Source of the DNA: an uncultured Granulosicoccaceae bacterium | GTDB lineage: Bacteria; Pseudomonadota; Gammaproteobacteria; Granulosicoccales; Granulosicoccaceae | Direction of reading: 5' to 3' | DNA length: 64,000 nucleotides | Assembly (NCBI GenBank): GCA_938035525.1 | Contig: CALHOI010000013.1 | Coordinates: 1-64,000 of the forward strand | Shown here: in pieces, positions 8,634-17,010 of the stretch | How positions within the stretch are numbered: the stretch's first letter is position 1 | How the letters are laid out: every line of letters begins with the position of its first letter | Program-made: the position numbers and the translations under genes | Notes under the pieces: generated by a model | Database searches by the model: none | What the model saw: the letters and a program-made list of their open reading frames with translations, nothing else | Told to the model about the DNA's origin: nothing

Positions 8634-8659
8634 TTGACAGTTATTGCTTAACATGTCAA
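8634..8659. promoter_or_regulatory. Candidate operator/promoter between the cupin and Tm-1-like genes
   Basis: TTGACA and TGTCAA form a perfect 6-bp inverted repeat with a 14-nt spacer; the left arm also equals a consensus -35 box, but no good -10 follows at 17 nt. It lies about 70 nt upstream of the Tm-1-like start in the divergent region. Weak, pattern-only evidence. Confidence 0.3.
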
Positions 8660-8728
8660 TCTTTTTTCTGCCCAAAGATTAAGTTTTATGCATCTTAAAG
8701 CAGCGAAAGCTACCGCAACGGAGCAATC

Positions 8729-9970
8729 ATGAAACACCCCACTATTCTTGTGATTGGAACGTACGACACCAAGCAAGATGAGCTGGATTACATCGCGCAG
8801 TGTATTCAGAAACTATCCGGACATACAAAAACCATGGACGTCAGTGTTCTGGGTGAGGCTGCTAGTCCGTGCGACATATCCAAGCATCAAGTTGCTGCAG
8901 CTGCAAACAGCAGCATTCAACAGGCGATTGATTCTGGCGATGAAAACACAGCCATGCAAACCATGGCCACTGGTGCGTCTGTGTTGGCAGTAAAACTACA
9001 ACGCAGTGGTGAGATCCATGGAGTGATCATATTAGGTGGCACCATGGGAACCGATTTAGCGCTTGATGTGTGTCAAGAGTTGCCTTTGGGTGTGCCAAAG
9101 TATGTGGTATCAACCGTTTCATTTTCGGCTTTGATACCACCAGAGCGTTTATCGCCCGACATTCAAATGATTCTATGGGCTGGTGGTTTATACGGGCTCA
9201 ATTCAATTTGCAAAGCCTCGCTGAGTCAGGCTGCCGGTGCGGTGCTGGGTGCCGCACAAGCCGTTGAAATGCCAGAAACCGATAAACCCCTTATTGGTAT
9301 GACGTCACTGGGCAGCTCTTGTTTGTCTTACATGAAAACCTTAAAGCCAGCATTGGAGGCGCGTGGTTTTGAGGTTGCCATTTTTCATGCTACCGGCATG
9401 GGTGGTATGGCATTTGAAAAAATTGCATCGCAGCGAGGCTTCGTGTGCGTTATGGACTTTGCCTTGCCGGAACTGGGTAATTTGATTGCCGGTTCTGTGG
9501 TTAATGCCGGTGAAGATCGTTTATTAAATGCAGGTCTTGCAGGCATCCCTCAGCTTGTTGCACCCGGCTGTCTTGATCTTATTGACTTTGCAGGTTGGCA
9601 GGATATTCCACATCAATATGCTGACAGGCCATTTCATGCACACAATCGTTTAATCAAAAGTTCTGCCTTGAATAACGAGGAGCGGCGCATAACAGCGCAG
9701 GCAATGGCAGAGCTATTGTCGTCAGCAAAAGCACCTGTTCAAGTACTATTGCCGCTTAACGGTCTGGAGGAATGGGATAAAGAAGGAGGACCAGCTTATG
9801 ATCCCGATGGTCTGGCAGCATTCATTGATGAATCGCGCAAGGTATTCAAACCCCCAATAAAATTAGTCGAGATTGACGCACATATTAATGATCAGGCTTT
9901 TTCCGATGTGGTATTGGAACTGTTTGATGCATGGGTGGCAGACGGCACTGTTGTAAAAACTGTATCGTGA
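8729..9970 (+). CDS. Tm-1-like ATP-binding domain protein (UPF0261)
   Basis: 413 aa, full length for the family named after tomato Tm-1, an inhibitor of tobamovirus replication. The N-terminal domain opens with 'TILVIGTYDTKQDELDYIAQ', and 'GVIILGGTMGTDLALDV' and 'VSTVSFSALIPPERLSPDIQ' follow. The second half has 'IGMTSLGSSCLSYM' and 'VAIFHATGMGGMAFEKIA'. In bacteria these proteins often sit beside TIM-barrel partners in uncharacterised catabolic operons. Here the partner is an Old-Yellow-Enzyme-type reductase whose GTG start overlaps this stop codon (GTGA), so the two are translationally coupled. The biochemical role is unknown. Confidence 0.88.
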   Translation: MKHPTILVIGTYDTKQDELDYIAQCIQKLSGHTKTMDVSVLGEAASPCDISKHQVAAAANSSIQQAIDSGDENTAMQTMATGASVLAVKLQRSGEIHGVIILGGTMGTDLALDVCQELPLGVPKYVVSTVSFSALIPPERLSPDIQMILWAGGLYGLNSICKASLSQAAGAVLGAAQAVEMPETDKPLIGMTSLGSSCLSYMKTLKPALEARGFEVAIFHATGMGGMAFEKIASQRGFVCVMDFALPELGNLIAGSVVNAGEDRLLNAGLAGIPQLVAPGCLDLIDFAGWQDIPHQYADRPFHAHNRLIKSSALNNEERRITAQAMAELLSSAKAPVQVLLPLNGLEEWDKEGGPAYDPDGLAAFIDESRKVFKPPIKLVEIDAHINDQAFSDVVLELFDAWVADGTVVKTVS

Positions 9971-12009
9971 GTGAGTCGCCATACGATATTCTCTTTGAGC
10001 CAGTAAAGATCGGCCCGGTTACCGCACCCAATCGCTTTTATGCGGTACCACACGCAACCGGTCATGGCTGGCATCAACCTAATGGTGCGATTGCGCTAAG
10101 GGCCATGAAAGCAGAAGGCGGGTGGGGAACGGTTGCCGTGCAAATAACCGAAATCTCTGCCGATACTGACATGGCTAATCACCCCATGGAGCGAATCTGG
10201 GATGACTCCGACATACCACGTCATGTTGCGCAAGTAGAAGCCATCAAGCGTCACGGTAGTCTGGCTGCTATTGAGCTTGGACATGGTGGTATGCGTGCTC
10301 GTAATATAACCAGCGGCTTGCCCGTTATTGGCCCAAGTTCGTTTCCTGTACTGCGCCCGGAAGTGCCAGTACAAGCTATGGCAATGAACCACAATGACAT
10401 CAGTGCTTTTCGTAAAGCACATAAAGCCGCAGCGTTGCGCGCTGTCAAGGCTGGCTACGATATTCTTTATGTTTACGCGGCTCACGACATTTCCATTCTC
10501 AGTCATTTTTTATCGCTTAATACCAACAAGCGCACCGATGACTATGGCGGTAGCTTTGCTAATCGTATCCGTTTACTCATGGAGGTCATCGAAGACACAT
10601 TAGAAGTAGCCAATGGCCGCTGCGCTGTGGCACTGCGCTTTAGTGTTGCCGAACCCGGCAAGACAAATGGTTTGACGTCCGACGGTGAAGGTCGTGATGT
10701 TGTCGAGGCGCTGGCAGAGCTTCCTGATTTATGGGATGTCAATATATCCGGTTGGGCCAAGGACAGTGCGACGGCGCGTTTCACCGAAGAAGGGTTTCAA
10801 CTTGGGTATACCGACTTTGTTAAGTCTGTAACCACTAAGCCGGTCGTTGGCGTCGGACGATTTACCTCCCCGGATACGATGGTGTCATTGATTAAACAAG
10901 GGCGGCTCGATTTGATTGGTGCAGCCAGGCCATCAATAGCCGATCCGTTTTTACCGAATAAAATAAAGTCTGGCGAGCTAGATTCAATAAGAGAATGCAT
11001 CGGATGCAATATATGCGTCAGCATGGACAGCTACGGATTGCCCGTACGCTGTACGCAAAACCCAACCATATCCGAAGAGTGGAGACGCGACTGGCATCCG
11101 GAAGCGCCTGCCATTATATCGTCAGCACGTCAATCAACCCGTCATCACTTAATTGTGGGAGCAGGCCCTGCCGGTTTGGAATGCGCATTGACACTGCTAA
11201 AAGCTGGACAGCAAGTGACCATAGCTGAGGCTGATCCTTTGGCAGGTGGAAGGGTTACGAAAGAAAGCGCTTTGCCAGGATTGTCTAGTTGGGCTCGTGT
11301 TCGTGATTATCGATTGCATCAGATTAATCAACATGCTAACGCCAGCTTGTATTTAAACAGCGAAATGAACGCCGACGACATAGCAGCATTTGAATGTGAT
11401 GCAGTTGTTTTAGCTACCGGTGCTACGTGGCGAGCAGACGGTGTTGGGTCAAGCCAATTTGAGCCGTTAACCTTTGGTTCAACAAAGGTTTATTCAGTTG
11501 ATGATATTTTAAATGGTGCAATACCAGCATCAGGTAGCACGATAGTGGTTTATGACGATGACCACTTCTACATGGCCAGTGCTATTGCAGAAAGACTGGC
11601 CAAGCATGGTTGCTCAGTCAGTTATGTTACGCCCTTGCCGAGCATTGCAACCTGGACCGATAACACATTGGAACAAAATGCCATACAAGAGCGCTTGCAC
11701 GGTCTTGGTGTGGCATTGATACCCAACACTCGCTTGCACGACATGGTCAAATTTACTAACGTGTTAACTGGTGCTGATGTCGCTTTGGCCATTGATGAGC
11801 TGGTATTTGTGGGTGCAAGAACCCCTAACGATAAATTAGAGGCCAAGGTATTGAGTATCAACGCAAAATTACCTTTGCACAAAGCGGGGGACTGTCACGT
11901 GCCGGGTATTATACAAGCCGCTGTTTTATCCGGGCACAGTGTTGCACGCAGCCTGCTGGCAGGTGAAAACGTACTGGGTTCGCAACGACGAGAGCAAATT
12001 TCTTTTTGA
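9967..12009 (+). CDS. NADH:flavin oxidoreductase (OYE/2,4-dienoyl-CoA reductase/TMADH type)
   Basis: About 680 aa. Residues 1-370 form an FMN TIM barrel: 'PVKIGPVTAPNRFYAVPHAT', 'AIELGHGGMRARN', 'TDDYGGSFANRIRLLMEV' and 'KPVVGVGRFTSPD'. The Cys cluster 'CIGCNICVSMDSYGLPVRC' would hold a 4Fe-4S cluster. An FAD/NAD(P)-binding module begins with 'IVGAGPAGLECALTLLKAGQ'. This is the trimethylamine dehydrogenase and dienoyl-CoA reductase layout, also seen in N-methylproline and other amine demethylases. The ORF track starts at 9931, but a GTG at 9967 overlaps the upstream stop and is followed at once by the conserved region. The substrate is unknown; demethylation of a quaternary or tertiary amine is one option. 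Confidence 0.88.
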   Translation: MSESPYDILFEPVKIGPVTAPNRFYAVPHATGHGWHQPNGAIALRAMKAEGGWGTVAVQITEISADTDMANHPMERIWDDSDIPRHVAQVEAIKRHGSLAAIELGHGGMRARNITSGLPVIGPSSFPVLRPEVPVQAMAMNHNDISAFRKAHKAAALRAVKAGYDILYVYAAHDISILSHFLSLNTNKRTDDYGGSFANRIRLLMEVIEDTLEVANGRCAVALRFSVAEPGKTNGLTSDGEGRDVVEALAELPDLWDVNISGWAKDSATARFTEEGFQLGYTDFVKSVTTKPVVGVGRFTSPDTMVSLIKQGRLDLIGAARPSIADPFLPNKIKSGELDSIRECIGCNICVSMDSYGLPVRCTQNPTISEEWRRDWHPEAPAIISSARQSTRHHLIVGAGPAGLECALTLLKAGQQVTIAEADPLAGGRVTKESALPGLSSWARVRDYRLHQINQHANASLYLNSEMNADDIAAFECDAVVLATGATWRADGVGSSQFEPLTFGSTKVYSVDDILNGAIPASGSTIVVYDDDHFYMASAIAERLAKHGCSVSYVTPLPSIATWTDNTLEQNAIQERLHGLGVALIPNTRLHDMVKFTNVLTGADVALAIDELVFVGARTPNDKLEAKVLSINAKLPLHKAGDCHVPGIIQAAVLSGHSVARSLLAGENVLGSQRREQISF

Positions 12010-12128
12010 GTCAAATCGAGACACGCTGAAGCTTGCGCAATCTGATTCAATGAAAAAAACTATTCTTAACTAGTTGCTCAATAATTGGATCAGACTTCAC
12101 GAGACGAACTAAATCTATACTGCGCGTC

Positions 12129-12773
12129 TTACAACATTGCCTCGACTAACACAATGCTTGACGGGTCTTTAATGTTTGAGAATGGTGTTGTATTTTCGTA
12201 GTTAAATGACGCGTATTCGATTTGTGCGCAAACTTTATGCCCAAGCTGATCAACGCATAAACGTTGTGTTGCTGCAGAAGAGAGTTCACCGATAACTTTT
12301 GTGAACCCGAAATCACTGCCAATGTTGTGTGCATGCGAGCGGAGTTGAGTGTAAATTCCACGTTCTCGCGATGTTGGCTTCACCACAGCCATATCGATCA
12401 GTAAACATTCGCCTGGCAGCGCACGGTGGGTTTTACGGTATTGCTCTTCAAGATTTTCCAGTAATGCGTTTACGGGTTTTATTTTTTCGGGTAGTGAGTT
12501 TGCGTTTTGCGGCAACGATGCGTAGTCGCAGCTTACGATACAACCAAGAATTTCATTGGTCACTGCATCGGTCGCGATCAGTGACAACCCTTGTTGCCAC
12601 ATTGCTTTGAAAGGTGCGCGCATGTAGTTGCGGTATTCCTCGATCGAAATTCCCACAGCAGTGTGAAGAACGCTGGATTTGACGAAAACCTCGCAGGCAA
12701 GAGAAAAAGCTGCATCGGCATTCTGGTTAGATATGCGTGAAAAAAGAACGTTATCCGTGTGTCGCGTGCTCAT
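12129..12773 (-). CDS. GNAT-type N-acetyltransferase-like protein
   Basis: About 214 aa. It shows a GNAT pattern: 'QQGLSLIATDAVTNEILGCIVS' as the central strands, 'LIDMAVVKPTSRERGIYTQLRSHA' as the acetyl-CoA-binding motif A region, and 'FTKVIGELSSAATQRLCVDQLGH' towards the end. The pyrophosphate-binding segment is degenerate (TSRERGIYT), resembling diamine acetyltransferase-like and insect AANAT-like proteins. The ORF track begins at 12809; the ATG at 12773 starts nearer the domain. Substrate unknown. Confidence 0.65.
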   Translation of the reverse strand: MSTRHTDNVLFSRISNQNADAAFSLACEVFVKSSVLHTAVGISIEEYRNYMRAPFKAMWQQGLSLIATDAVTNEILGCIVSCDYASLPQNANSLPEKIKPVNALLENLEEQYRKTHRALPGECLLIDMAVVKPTSRERGIYTQLRSHAHNIGSDFGFTKVIGELSSAATQRLCVDQLGHKVCAQIEYASFNYENTTPFSNIKDPSSIVLVEAML

Positions 12774-12829
12774 GATAAAAAAGTCTGGCCGGTCCGTTAT
12801 TATAGGCACAGTCTTAAAAAAGGATTCTG

Positions 12830-13189
12830 ATGAAAATCACCAGTTTAGTCGCGATGACATTGATATTAGGTAATGTGGGGTGCGCCTCAACACCGAAATT
12901 GGATATAGGCCAATCGTTAGCTCAGCGGCAATGTGAGGAAGTAGGGGCTGCTTCGTCGCTGCACGCAGACCAATCGTACCAAATTCAATTTTTTAATTCG
13001 CGCAAAGAGACCGTGGATCTTTACTGGATAAACTACAAAGGTGAAGAAGAACTGAAACAGACTTTAATGCCTTCAGGGCAGTATGCGGCGACAACCTATA
13101 TTACTCACCCATGGGTTGTTCGAGATCAGGCTGGCCGCTGTTTGGCTTTCTTTAACAGCGACCCAGCCATCATGGTAGACATACGATAA
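12830..13189 (+). CDS. Exported protein with a von Hippel-Lindau (pVHL) beta-domain
   Basis: 119 aa. The N-terminus 'MKITSLVAMTLILGNVGC' is a signal peptide ending in a Cys; the lipobox is imperfect (NVGC), so lipidation is uncertain. Residues about 45-119 match the pVHL beta-sandwich: 'IQFFNSRKETVDLYWINYKG', then 'LKQTLMPSGQYAATTYITHP', then 'WVVRDQAGRCLAFF'. In metazoan pVHL this domain binds hydroxyproline in HIF-alpha. Stand-alone bacterial versions exist but their role is unknown. The divergent neighbour is a GNAT gene; the YCII gene converges with a 3-nt gap. Confidence 0.78.
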   Translation: MKITSLVAMTLILGNVGCASTPKLDIGQSLAQRQCEEVGAASSLHADQSYQIQFFNSRKETVDLYWINYKGEEELKQTLMPSGQYAATTYITHPWVVRDQAGRCLAFFNSDPAIMVDIR

Positions 13190-13192
13190 ATA

Positions 13193-13573
13193 TCAGATCG
13201 CAACCGATTGCGCTGAAAGTTTGATACTCAACTGGAAGCTGCCCTCGTTAACCAGCCATCGACGTATCGTGTATTCCCGAGTGCCACTTTTGTGCATGGG
13301 ATCGGCATCGGCCAGAGCAATGGCCGATTGCAACGATTCTGCGCGATAAATAATCAACCCAACACCTTCCATCAATTCGCCGGTAAGGTCTGATAATGGG
13401 CCAGCCATGACAAGGTTTCCTTGTTGTTCCATTTCTGCCTGATAAGCCAGATGGTCTGGCAAGTTTGCCTGAAGGTTTTCAGGTTTAGCCGGTGTGCTGA
13501 CTATGGCGTACATCTCACAAGCTAGTGAGCCGCGTTCCTGAGCGGCGTTTTTGTATTCTGACCAGGCTGGCAT
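13193..13573 (-). CDS. YCII-related (dimeric alpha-beta barrel) protein
   Basis: The ORF track gives 237 aa from 13906, but residues before 'MPAWSEYKN' are not protein-like and overlap the divergent nitroreductase gene. The ATG at 13573 has a GAGGAC ribosome site and gives 126 aa. The remainder fits the YCII ferredoxin-like fold: 'LPDHLAYQAEMEQQGNLVMA', 'GPLSDLTGELMEGVGLIIYR', then 'DADPMHKSGTREYTIRRWLV'. YCII-type proteins are often small hydrolases, isomerases or dehalogenase-like enzymes of aromatic degradation. The exact role is not predictable. The gene is divergent from the RutE-like gene. Confidence 0.72.
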   Translation of the reverse strand: MPAWSEYKNAAQERGSLACEMYAIVSTPAKPENLQANLPDHLAYQAEMEQQGNLVMAGPLSDLTGELMEGVGLIIYRAESLQSAIALADADPMHKSGTREYTIRRWLVNEGSFQLSIKLSAQSVAI

Positions 13574-13767
13574 TTGATTGTCCTCAGAATGTAGTTGTTG
13601 AAAGCCTTTCAACAGGCCAGGACACACTATGAACGAAATAACGAGACATTGCACCCTATCTGGCTTAAATCTCGATATTACTTGACATGAAAGCGAAAAA
13701 TCGTCATAAATAGTGCTCAAATTTGAGCAACTATTTGGCTCCATTAACGGGCTTGTAAGAAGGGCAA

Positions 13768-14430
13768 ATGGCATTAACAGGTGATGAACTGGAGCGAGCT
13801 CGTGCTGAGGCGCAAGAGCAATATCGAGCGTTGCGAGCAAGGAAACCGTACCTTGATGATGACGCGATCGATGTGATTCTTCGCGGTGCACGATCACACT
13901 ATGCATGGCGCTCCGAACCTGTGCCAGAGGAAACGTTAAAAACCCTTTACGAGATCACAGCGTCCGGTCCAACCAGTATGAACACTTGCCCGTCGCGATT
14001 TGTATTTGTGACATCAAAAGAAGGCAAAGAACGACTGGCAAAGTCGTTAAAAGATAAAAACATAGACAAAATGATGGCAGCGCCAGTCACGGCGATCATA
14101 GCCTACGATCTTGATTTTTGGACACAGTTGCCTTTTTTGTTCCCTCATGAAGACCGGCGCCCGTTTTTTGAGGGTAAAACCCAGTACATAGAAGACACTG
14201 CATTCAGGAACTCAACGCTGCAAGGTGGTTACTTTATGATAGCTGCACGCGCTTTAGGGTTGGACGTTGGAGCCATGTCTGGTTTTTCCAACCAGATTGT
14301 CGACGAAGAATTTTTTAAAGACAAGAACTGGAAATCAAACTTTTTGTGCAACCTGGGTTACGCTGATGAGTCAGCTCTGTTTCAGAAGTTGCCACGGTTT
14401 GCATTTGATGATGTCTGTAGCTTTCTTTAG
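13768..14430 (+). CDS. Nitroreductase-family flavoprotein, RutE/malonic-semialdehyde-reductase-like
   Basis: 220 aa FMN-dependent nitroreductase fold. 'ITASGPTSMNTCPSRFVFVT' matches the FMN-binding segment of RutE (malonic semialdehyde/3-hydroxypropionate reductase). 'NSTLQGGYFMIAARALGLDVGAMSGFSN' and 'SNFLCNLGYAD' are the conserved core and C-terminal parts. The N-terminal 25 residues are a charged helix longer than in RutE. No other rut genes lie nearby, so pyrimidine degradation is not implied; general aldehyde, enoate or nitro reduction is possible. The OsmC gene begins 45 nt downstream. Confidence 0.8.
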   Translation: MALTGDELERARAEAQEQYRALRARKPYLDDDAIDVILRGARSHYAWRSEPVPEETLKTLYEITASGPTSMNTCPSRFVFVTSKEGKERLAKSLKDKNIDKMMAAPVTAIIAYDLDFWTQLPFLFPHEDRRPFFEGKTQYIEDTAFRNSTLQGGYFMIAARALGLDVGAMSGFSNQIVDEEFFKDKNWKSNFLCNLGYADESALFQKLPRFAFDDVCSFL

Positions 14431-14475
14431 ACGGCCGCGCCATCTCGTAACCAACATGAAATACTTGGAGACAAT

Positions 14476-14934
14476 GTGAGTTCACAATCCAAAGCCGTGC
14501 TAAGAGCAGCCGCAGAATGTCCATCGCACTCGCTTGCCAATGTCTCTGTACGCGATTTGACCTTCAGTATTGATGAGCCAACAGAGCGCGGTGGTACTAA
14601 CACCGGGCCAACTCCAACCGATACGGCCGTAGCTGCTCTTATTGGGTGTACCAATGTCATTGCTCACAAATGCGCCGGTAAGTTGGGTGTGGATATTGGT
14701 GAATTAACGATTGACGCAAAGTGCTACTTCAATCGTGGTGGCGTAACCCTGGCCGAAGAGGTTGAAGTTCCCTTTGAAAAAATAATATTGACGGTAAAGT
14801 CGAATAGCCAACAGGCTACGCAAGCCCAGCTTGAGGAAGTGGCTGCTGAAACTAAAAAGTATTGCCCATTGTCCAAATTGTTTCTTAACGCTGGAACAGA
14901 AATAGAGCAATCATGGGATATTGCCCTTGATTGA
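14476..14934 (+). CDS. OsmC/Ohr-family protein
   Basis: 152 aa. OsmC-fold peroxidases use two Cys residues: here one in 'ALIGCTNVIAHKCAGKLGV' on the central helix and one in 'KKYCPLSKLFLNAG' near the C-terminus, the expected spacing. The N-terminus is 'SFSID/FSIDEPTERGG'-like, typical of the OsmC subgroup and not Ohr. The start is GTG at 14476 after a CTTGGAG ribosome site. The likely role is reduction of organic hydroperoxides or thiol transfer. It probably shares a transcript with the nitroreductase gene. Confidence 0.82.
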   Translation: MSSQSKAVLRAAAECPSHSLANVSVRDLTFSIDEPTERGGTNTGPTPTDTAVAALIGCTNVIAHKCAGKLGVDIGELTIDAKCYFNRGGVTLAEEVEVPFEKIILTVKSNSQQATQAQLEEVAAETKKYCPLSKLFLNAGTEIEQSWDIALD

Positions 14935-15118
14935 TAGGCCTACGTGAATAGCAAAAGGCGAAAAGCCTAATCGCAGCGGCAATGCATTACTGCCTCGGCG
15001 AGTCAAAGACACAGAATTTGGTACCGCAAATTATTGCAGTATCGTTGAGAGGATTATTTCTACTAACCAACAGAACCGGCAACGAATAAGACTGGTCGCT
15101 AACTTGAGAGGTATTAAA

Positions 15119-16201
15119 ATGAAAAACCTAACGAAAAGCCTTGCTGTCGCATCAGTGGCGGGTGTCATCGCCATTGCATCTGCGCCAGTTTTTTCAGCAG
15201 AGAAAATTAAAGCCGTCGTGATCGACGGTTACCCGGCTAAAGCCATGTGGGTGAAGGAATTCACTGACTTCTTTATTCCTGAAGTTGATAAAAGACTTGC
15301 CGAGTCCGGTAACTACGAAATGGATTGGCAGGAAAGCTATGGTGGCGCCATTGTTAAACCAAAAGGTGTGCTAGAAGGTGTAAAGCTGGGTCTTGGAGAC
15401 ATTGGCATTGTTACAACTATCTTCCACAACTCAAAGCTACCCAGCCAGGCTTTGTCGGCGGTAACGCCTTTCGTTGCAGCAGATGCCCGCGCAGTAGCCA
15501 AGGCAGTTGATGAAATAGCCAAAGAATTTCCAACCATGCAAAAAGAGTTCGAAAAGCAGAACCAGGTTTACCTGGCAACCGGTGTCGTACTTGATACCTA
15601 TCAGGTATTCAGCTCCAACGAGGTGTCTTCGCTTAAAGACATCGAGGGTGCAAAGGTTGCTGGAGCTGGAATGAATATGCGCTACCTTGAGGGTATTGAA
15701 GGCGCAGCTGGTGTGCGTGGTGGACTAACCGACTTCTATAACATGCTGCAAACTGGCATGGTTGAATCGGCGATGTTGTGGCCAGAAGCTGCCAAGACAT
15801 TCAAAATAGCTGAAGTAGCTCCTTACATGCTCAAGGCTGATCTTGGTGCGGTTAATTCTAAGACCATCACTGTTAATGCTGACTACTGGAACAAGTTGCC
15901 AGAAGAGGTACAAGGCGTGTTACAAGAAGTTGCGGTAGCTTACCGAGATCATGTTGCCAGTGTTGCTATGGACCGTGCAGCGGAAAGTCGAGATGCATAC
16001 GTTGCTGCTGGTGGCACTGTTGTCGAAGTATCAGCTGACGATCGAGCGGCCTGGGCCAATGCCATGCCGAACATTGCTGCTGAATGGGCCAAGGGTCTTG
16101 ATGAAAAGGGAGAGCCTGGTTCGGATATGTTGAAAGCTTATCTGGGTAAGTTGGCTGAAGCTGGCTTCACACCAACACGTGATTGGGCGTCGGAACTTTA
16201 A
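15119..16201 (+). CDS. dctP: TRAP transporter substrate-binding protein (DctP family), system 1
   Basis: About 360 aa. A Sec signal peptide, 'MKNLTKSLAVASVAGVIAIA' ending near VFSAEK, sends it to the periplasm. The body is a DctP-type binding protein: 'SYGGAIVKPKGVLEGVKLGLGDIGIVTT', 'VYLATGVVLDTYQVFSS', then 'GAKVAGAGMNMRYLEGI'. The usual ligand-contact Arg region is changed to 'GMNMRYLEGIEGAAGVRGG', so the ligand may be neutral or aromatic. The ATG at 15119 follows a GAGAGGT site; the upstream TTG in the ORF track is not needed. A strong terminator separates it from dctQM. Confidence 0.9.
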   Translation: MKNLTKSLAVASVAGVIAIASAPVFSAEKIKAVVIDGYPAKAMWVKEFTDFFIPEVDKRLAESGNYEMDWQESYGGAIVKPKGVLEGVKLGLGDIGIVTTIFHNSKLPSQALSAVTPFVAADARAVAKAVDEIAKEFPTMQKEFEKQNQVYLATGVVLDTYQVFSSNEVSSLKDIEGAKVAGAGMNMRYLEGIEGAAGVRGGLTDFYNMLQTGMVESAMLWPEAAKTFKIAEVAPYMLKADLGAVNSKTITVNADYWNKLPEEVQGVLQEVAVAYRDHVASVAMDRAAESRDAYVAAGGTVVEVSADDRAAWANAMPNIAAEWAKGLDEKGEPGSDMLKAYLGKLAEAGFTPTRDWASEL

Positions 16202-16211
16202 ATATAAAGCC

Positions 16212-16246
16212 TGTGGGGTGACTGTCTTCACCCCACACTATTTTTA
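16212..16246 (+). terminator. Terminator between dctP and dctQM, system 1
   Basis: Perfect 9-bp stem GTGGGGTGA/TCACCCCAC with a 6-nt loop, followed by ACTATTTTT. It lies 11 nt after the dctP stop and would lower expression of the membrane genes relative to the binding protein. Confidence 0.85.
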
Positions 16247-16428
16247 AAGCCTTCAAACGTTTTTGCTAACTTCATTGGCAGATATCGTCGATCTGTAGAG
16301 TTTTTGACTATTGACCTTTTGGTTAATGGATCCTTTTGTCCTGAAACTCTTTTGCGAAGCTCATTCGCGACACTCTTTGGTGATAGAAACAACGATTAAG
16401 CCGACGACTAAACCGACCACTAATTCAA

Positions 16429-17010
16429 ATGATCAGTGTACTCCGAAAAATAGAGCAGCTCGGCAGTCGAGTCGCAACCATAGCCAATGCCCTGGGCACC
16501 CTGGTTGTTCTGGCGCTTGTTATGGTGGTCAACTATGACGTAGTCGCACGAGGCCTGTTTAACAAGCCATTTCACGGTGCTGTTGAGTTGGTACAGTTTT
16601 CAATGGTACTGATCGTTTTTTTACAGCTGCCAGATGTGGTCAGGGTTAATCGTTTAACCAGATCGGATGGCTTCTTGTCCATTATGGGTAATCGCTGGCC
16701 TGCAGTGAGCGCATATCTTAATAGGGTAATAAACCTGGTTGCCTGTGTCTTTATGGTGCTTATTGCTATCGCAATCTGGCCCGAGTTTGTCGAAATGTTT
16801 GAAACTCGAGATTACTTTGGTGTCCCCGGCGTTTTCACTGCACCATGGTGGCCAATCAAGCTGGTCATATTTCTAAGCGCAGTACTGTGCAGTTTGTTGT
16901 TTGCTCTTAAGGTTGTGCTGCCTGATATCGAACAACACAGTAATAACGACGCATCGCATTCGAACGATGACAAAGATCGCGATGATGCGCTCAAGGGTGG
17001 TGTAGCGTGA
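16429..17010 (+). CDS. dctQ: TRAP transporter small permease (DctQ family), system 1
   Basis: 193 aa with four predicted membrane segments. The first is 'ANALGTLVVLALVMVVNYDV', followed by 'VARGLFNKPFHGAVELVQFS', the DctQ signature region. A further segment is 'LVACVFMVLIAIAIWP', and the fourth lies around 145-165. The C-terminal tail is a very acidic/His-Asn-rich extension (residues about 168-190, DIEQHSNNDASHSNDDKDRD) not needed for the fold. Its stop codon overlaps the dctM start (GTGA). The gap to dctP is 227 nt and holds a terminator, with no evident separate gene. Confidence 0.88.
   Translation: MISVLRKIEQLGSRVATIANALGTLVVLALVMVVNYDVVARGLFNKPFHGAVELVQFSMVLIVFLQLPDVVRVNRLTRSDGFLSIMGNRWPAVSAYLNRVINLVACVFMVLIAIAIWPEFVEMFETRDYFGVPGVFTAPWWPIKLVIFLSAVLCSLLFALKVVLPDIEQHSNNDASHSNDDKDRDDALKGGVA

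Noticed and set aside
13574-13906. N-terminal 111 residues of the 237-aa ORF at 13193-13906
   Set aside because: Not protein-like and overlaps the divergent nitroreductase gene; the YCII domain starts at ATG 13573 with a ribosome site.
13768-14430. Reading the nitroreductase as evidence of a rut pyrimidine-degradation operon
   Set aside because: No rutA, B, C, D, F or G genes are nearby; the similarity only places it in the RutE-like branch.
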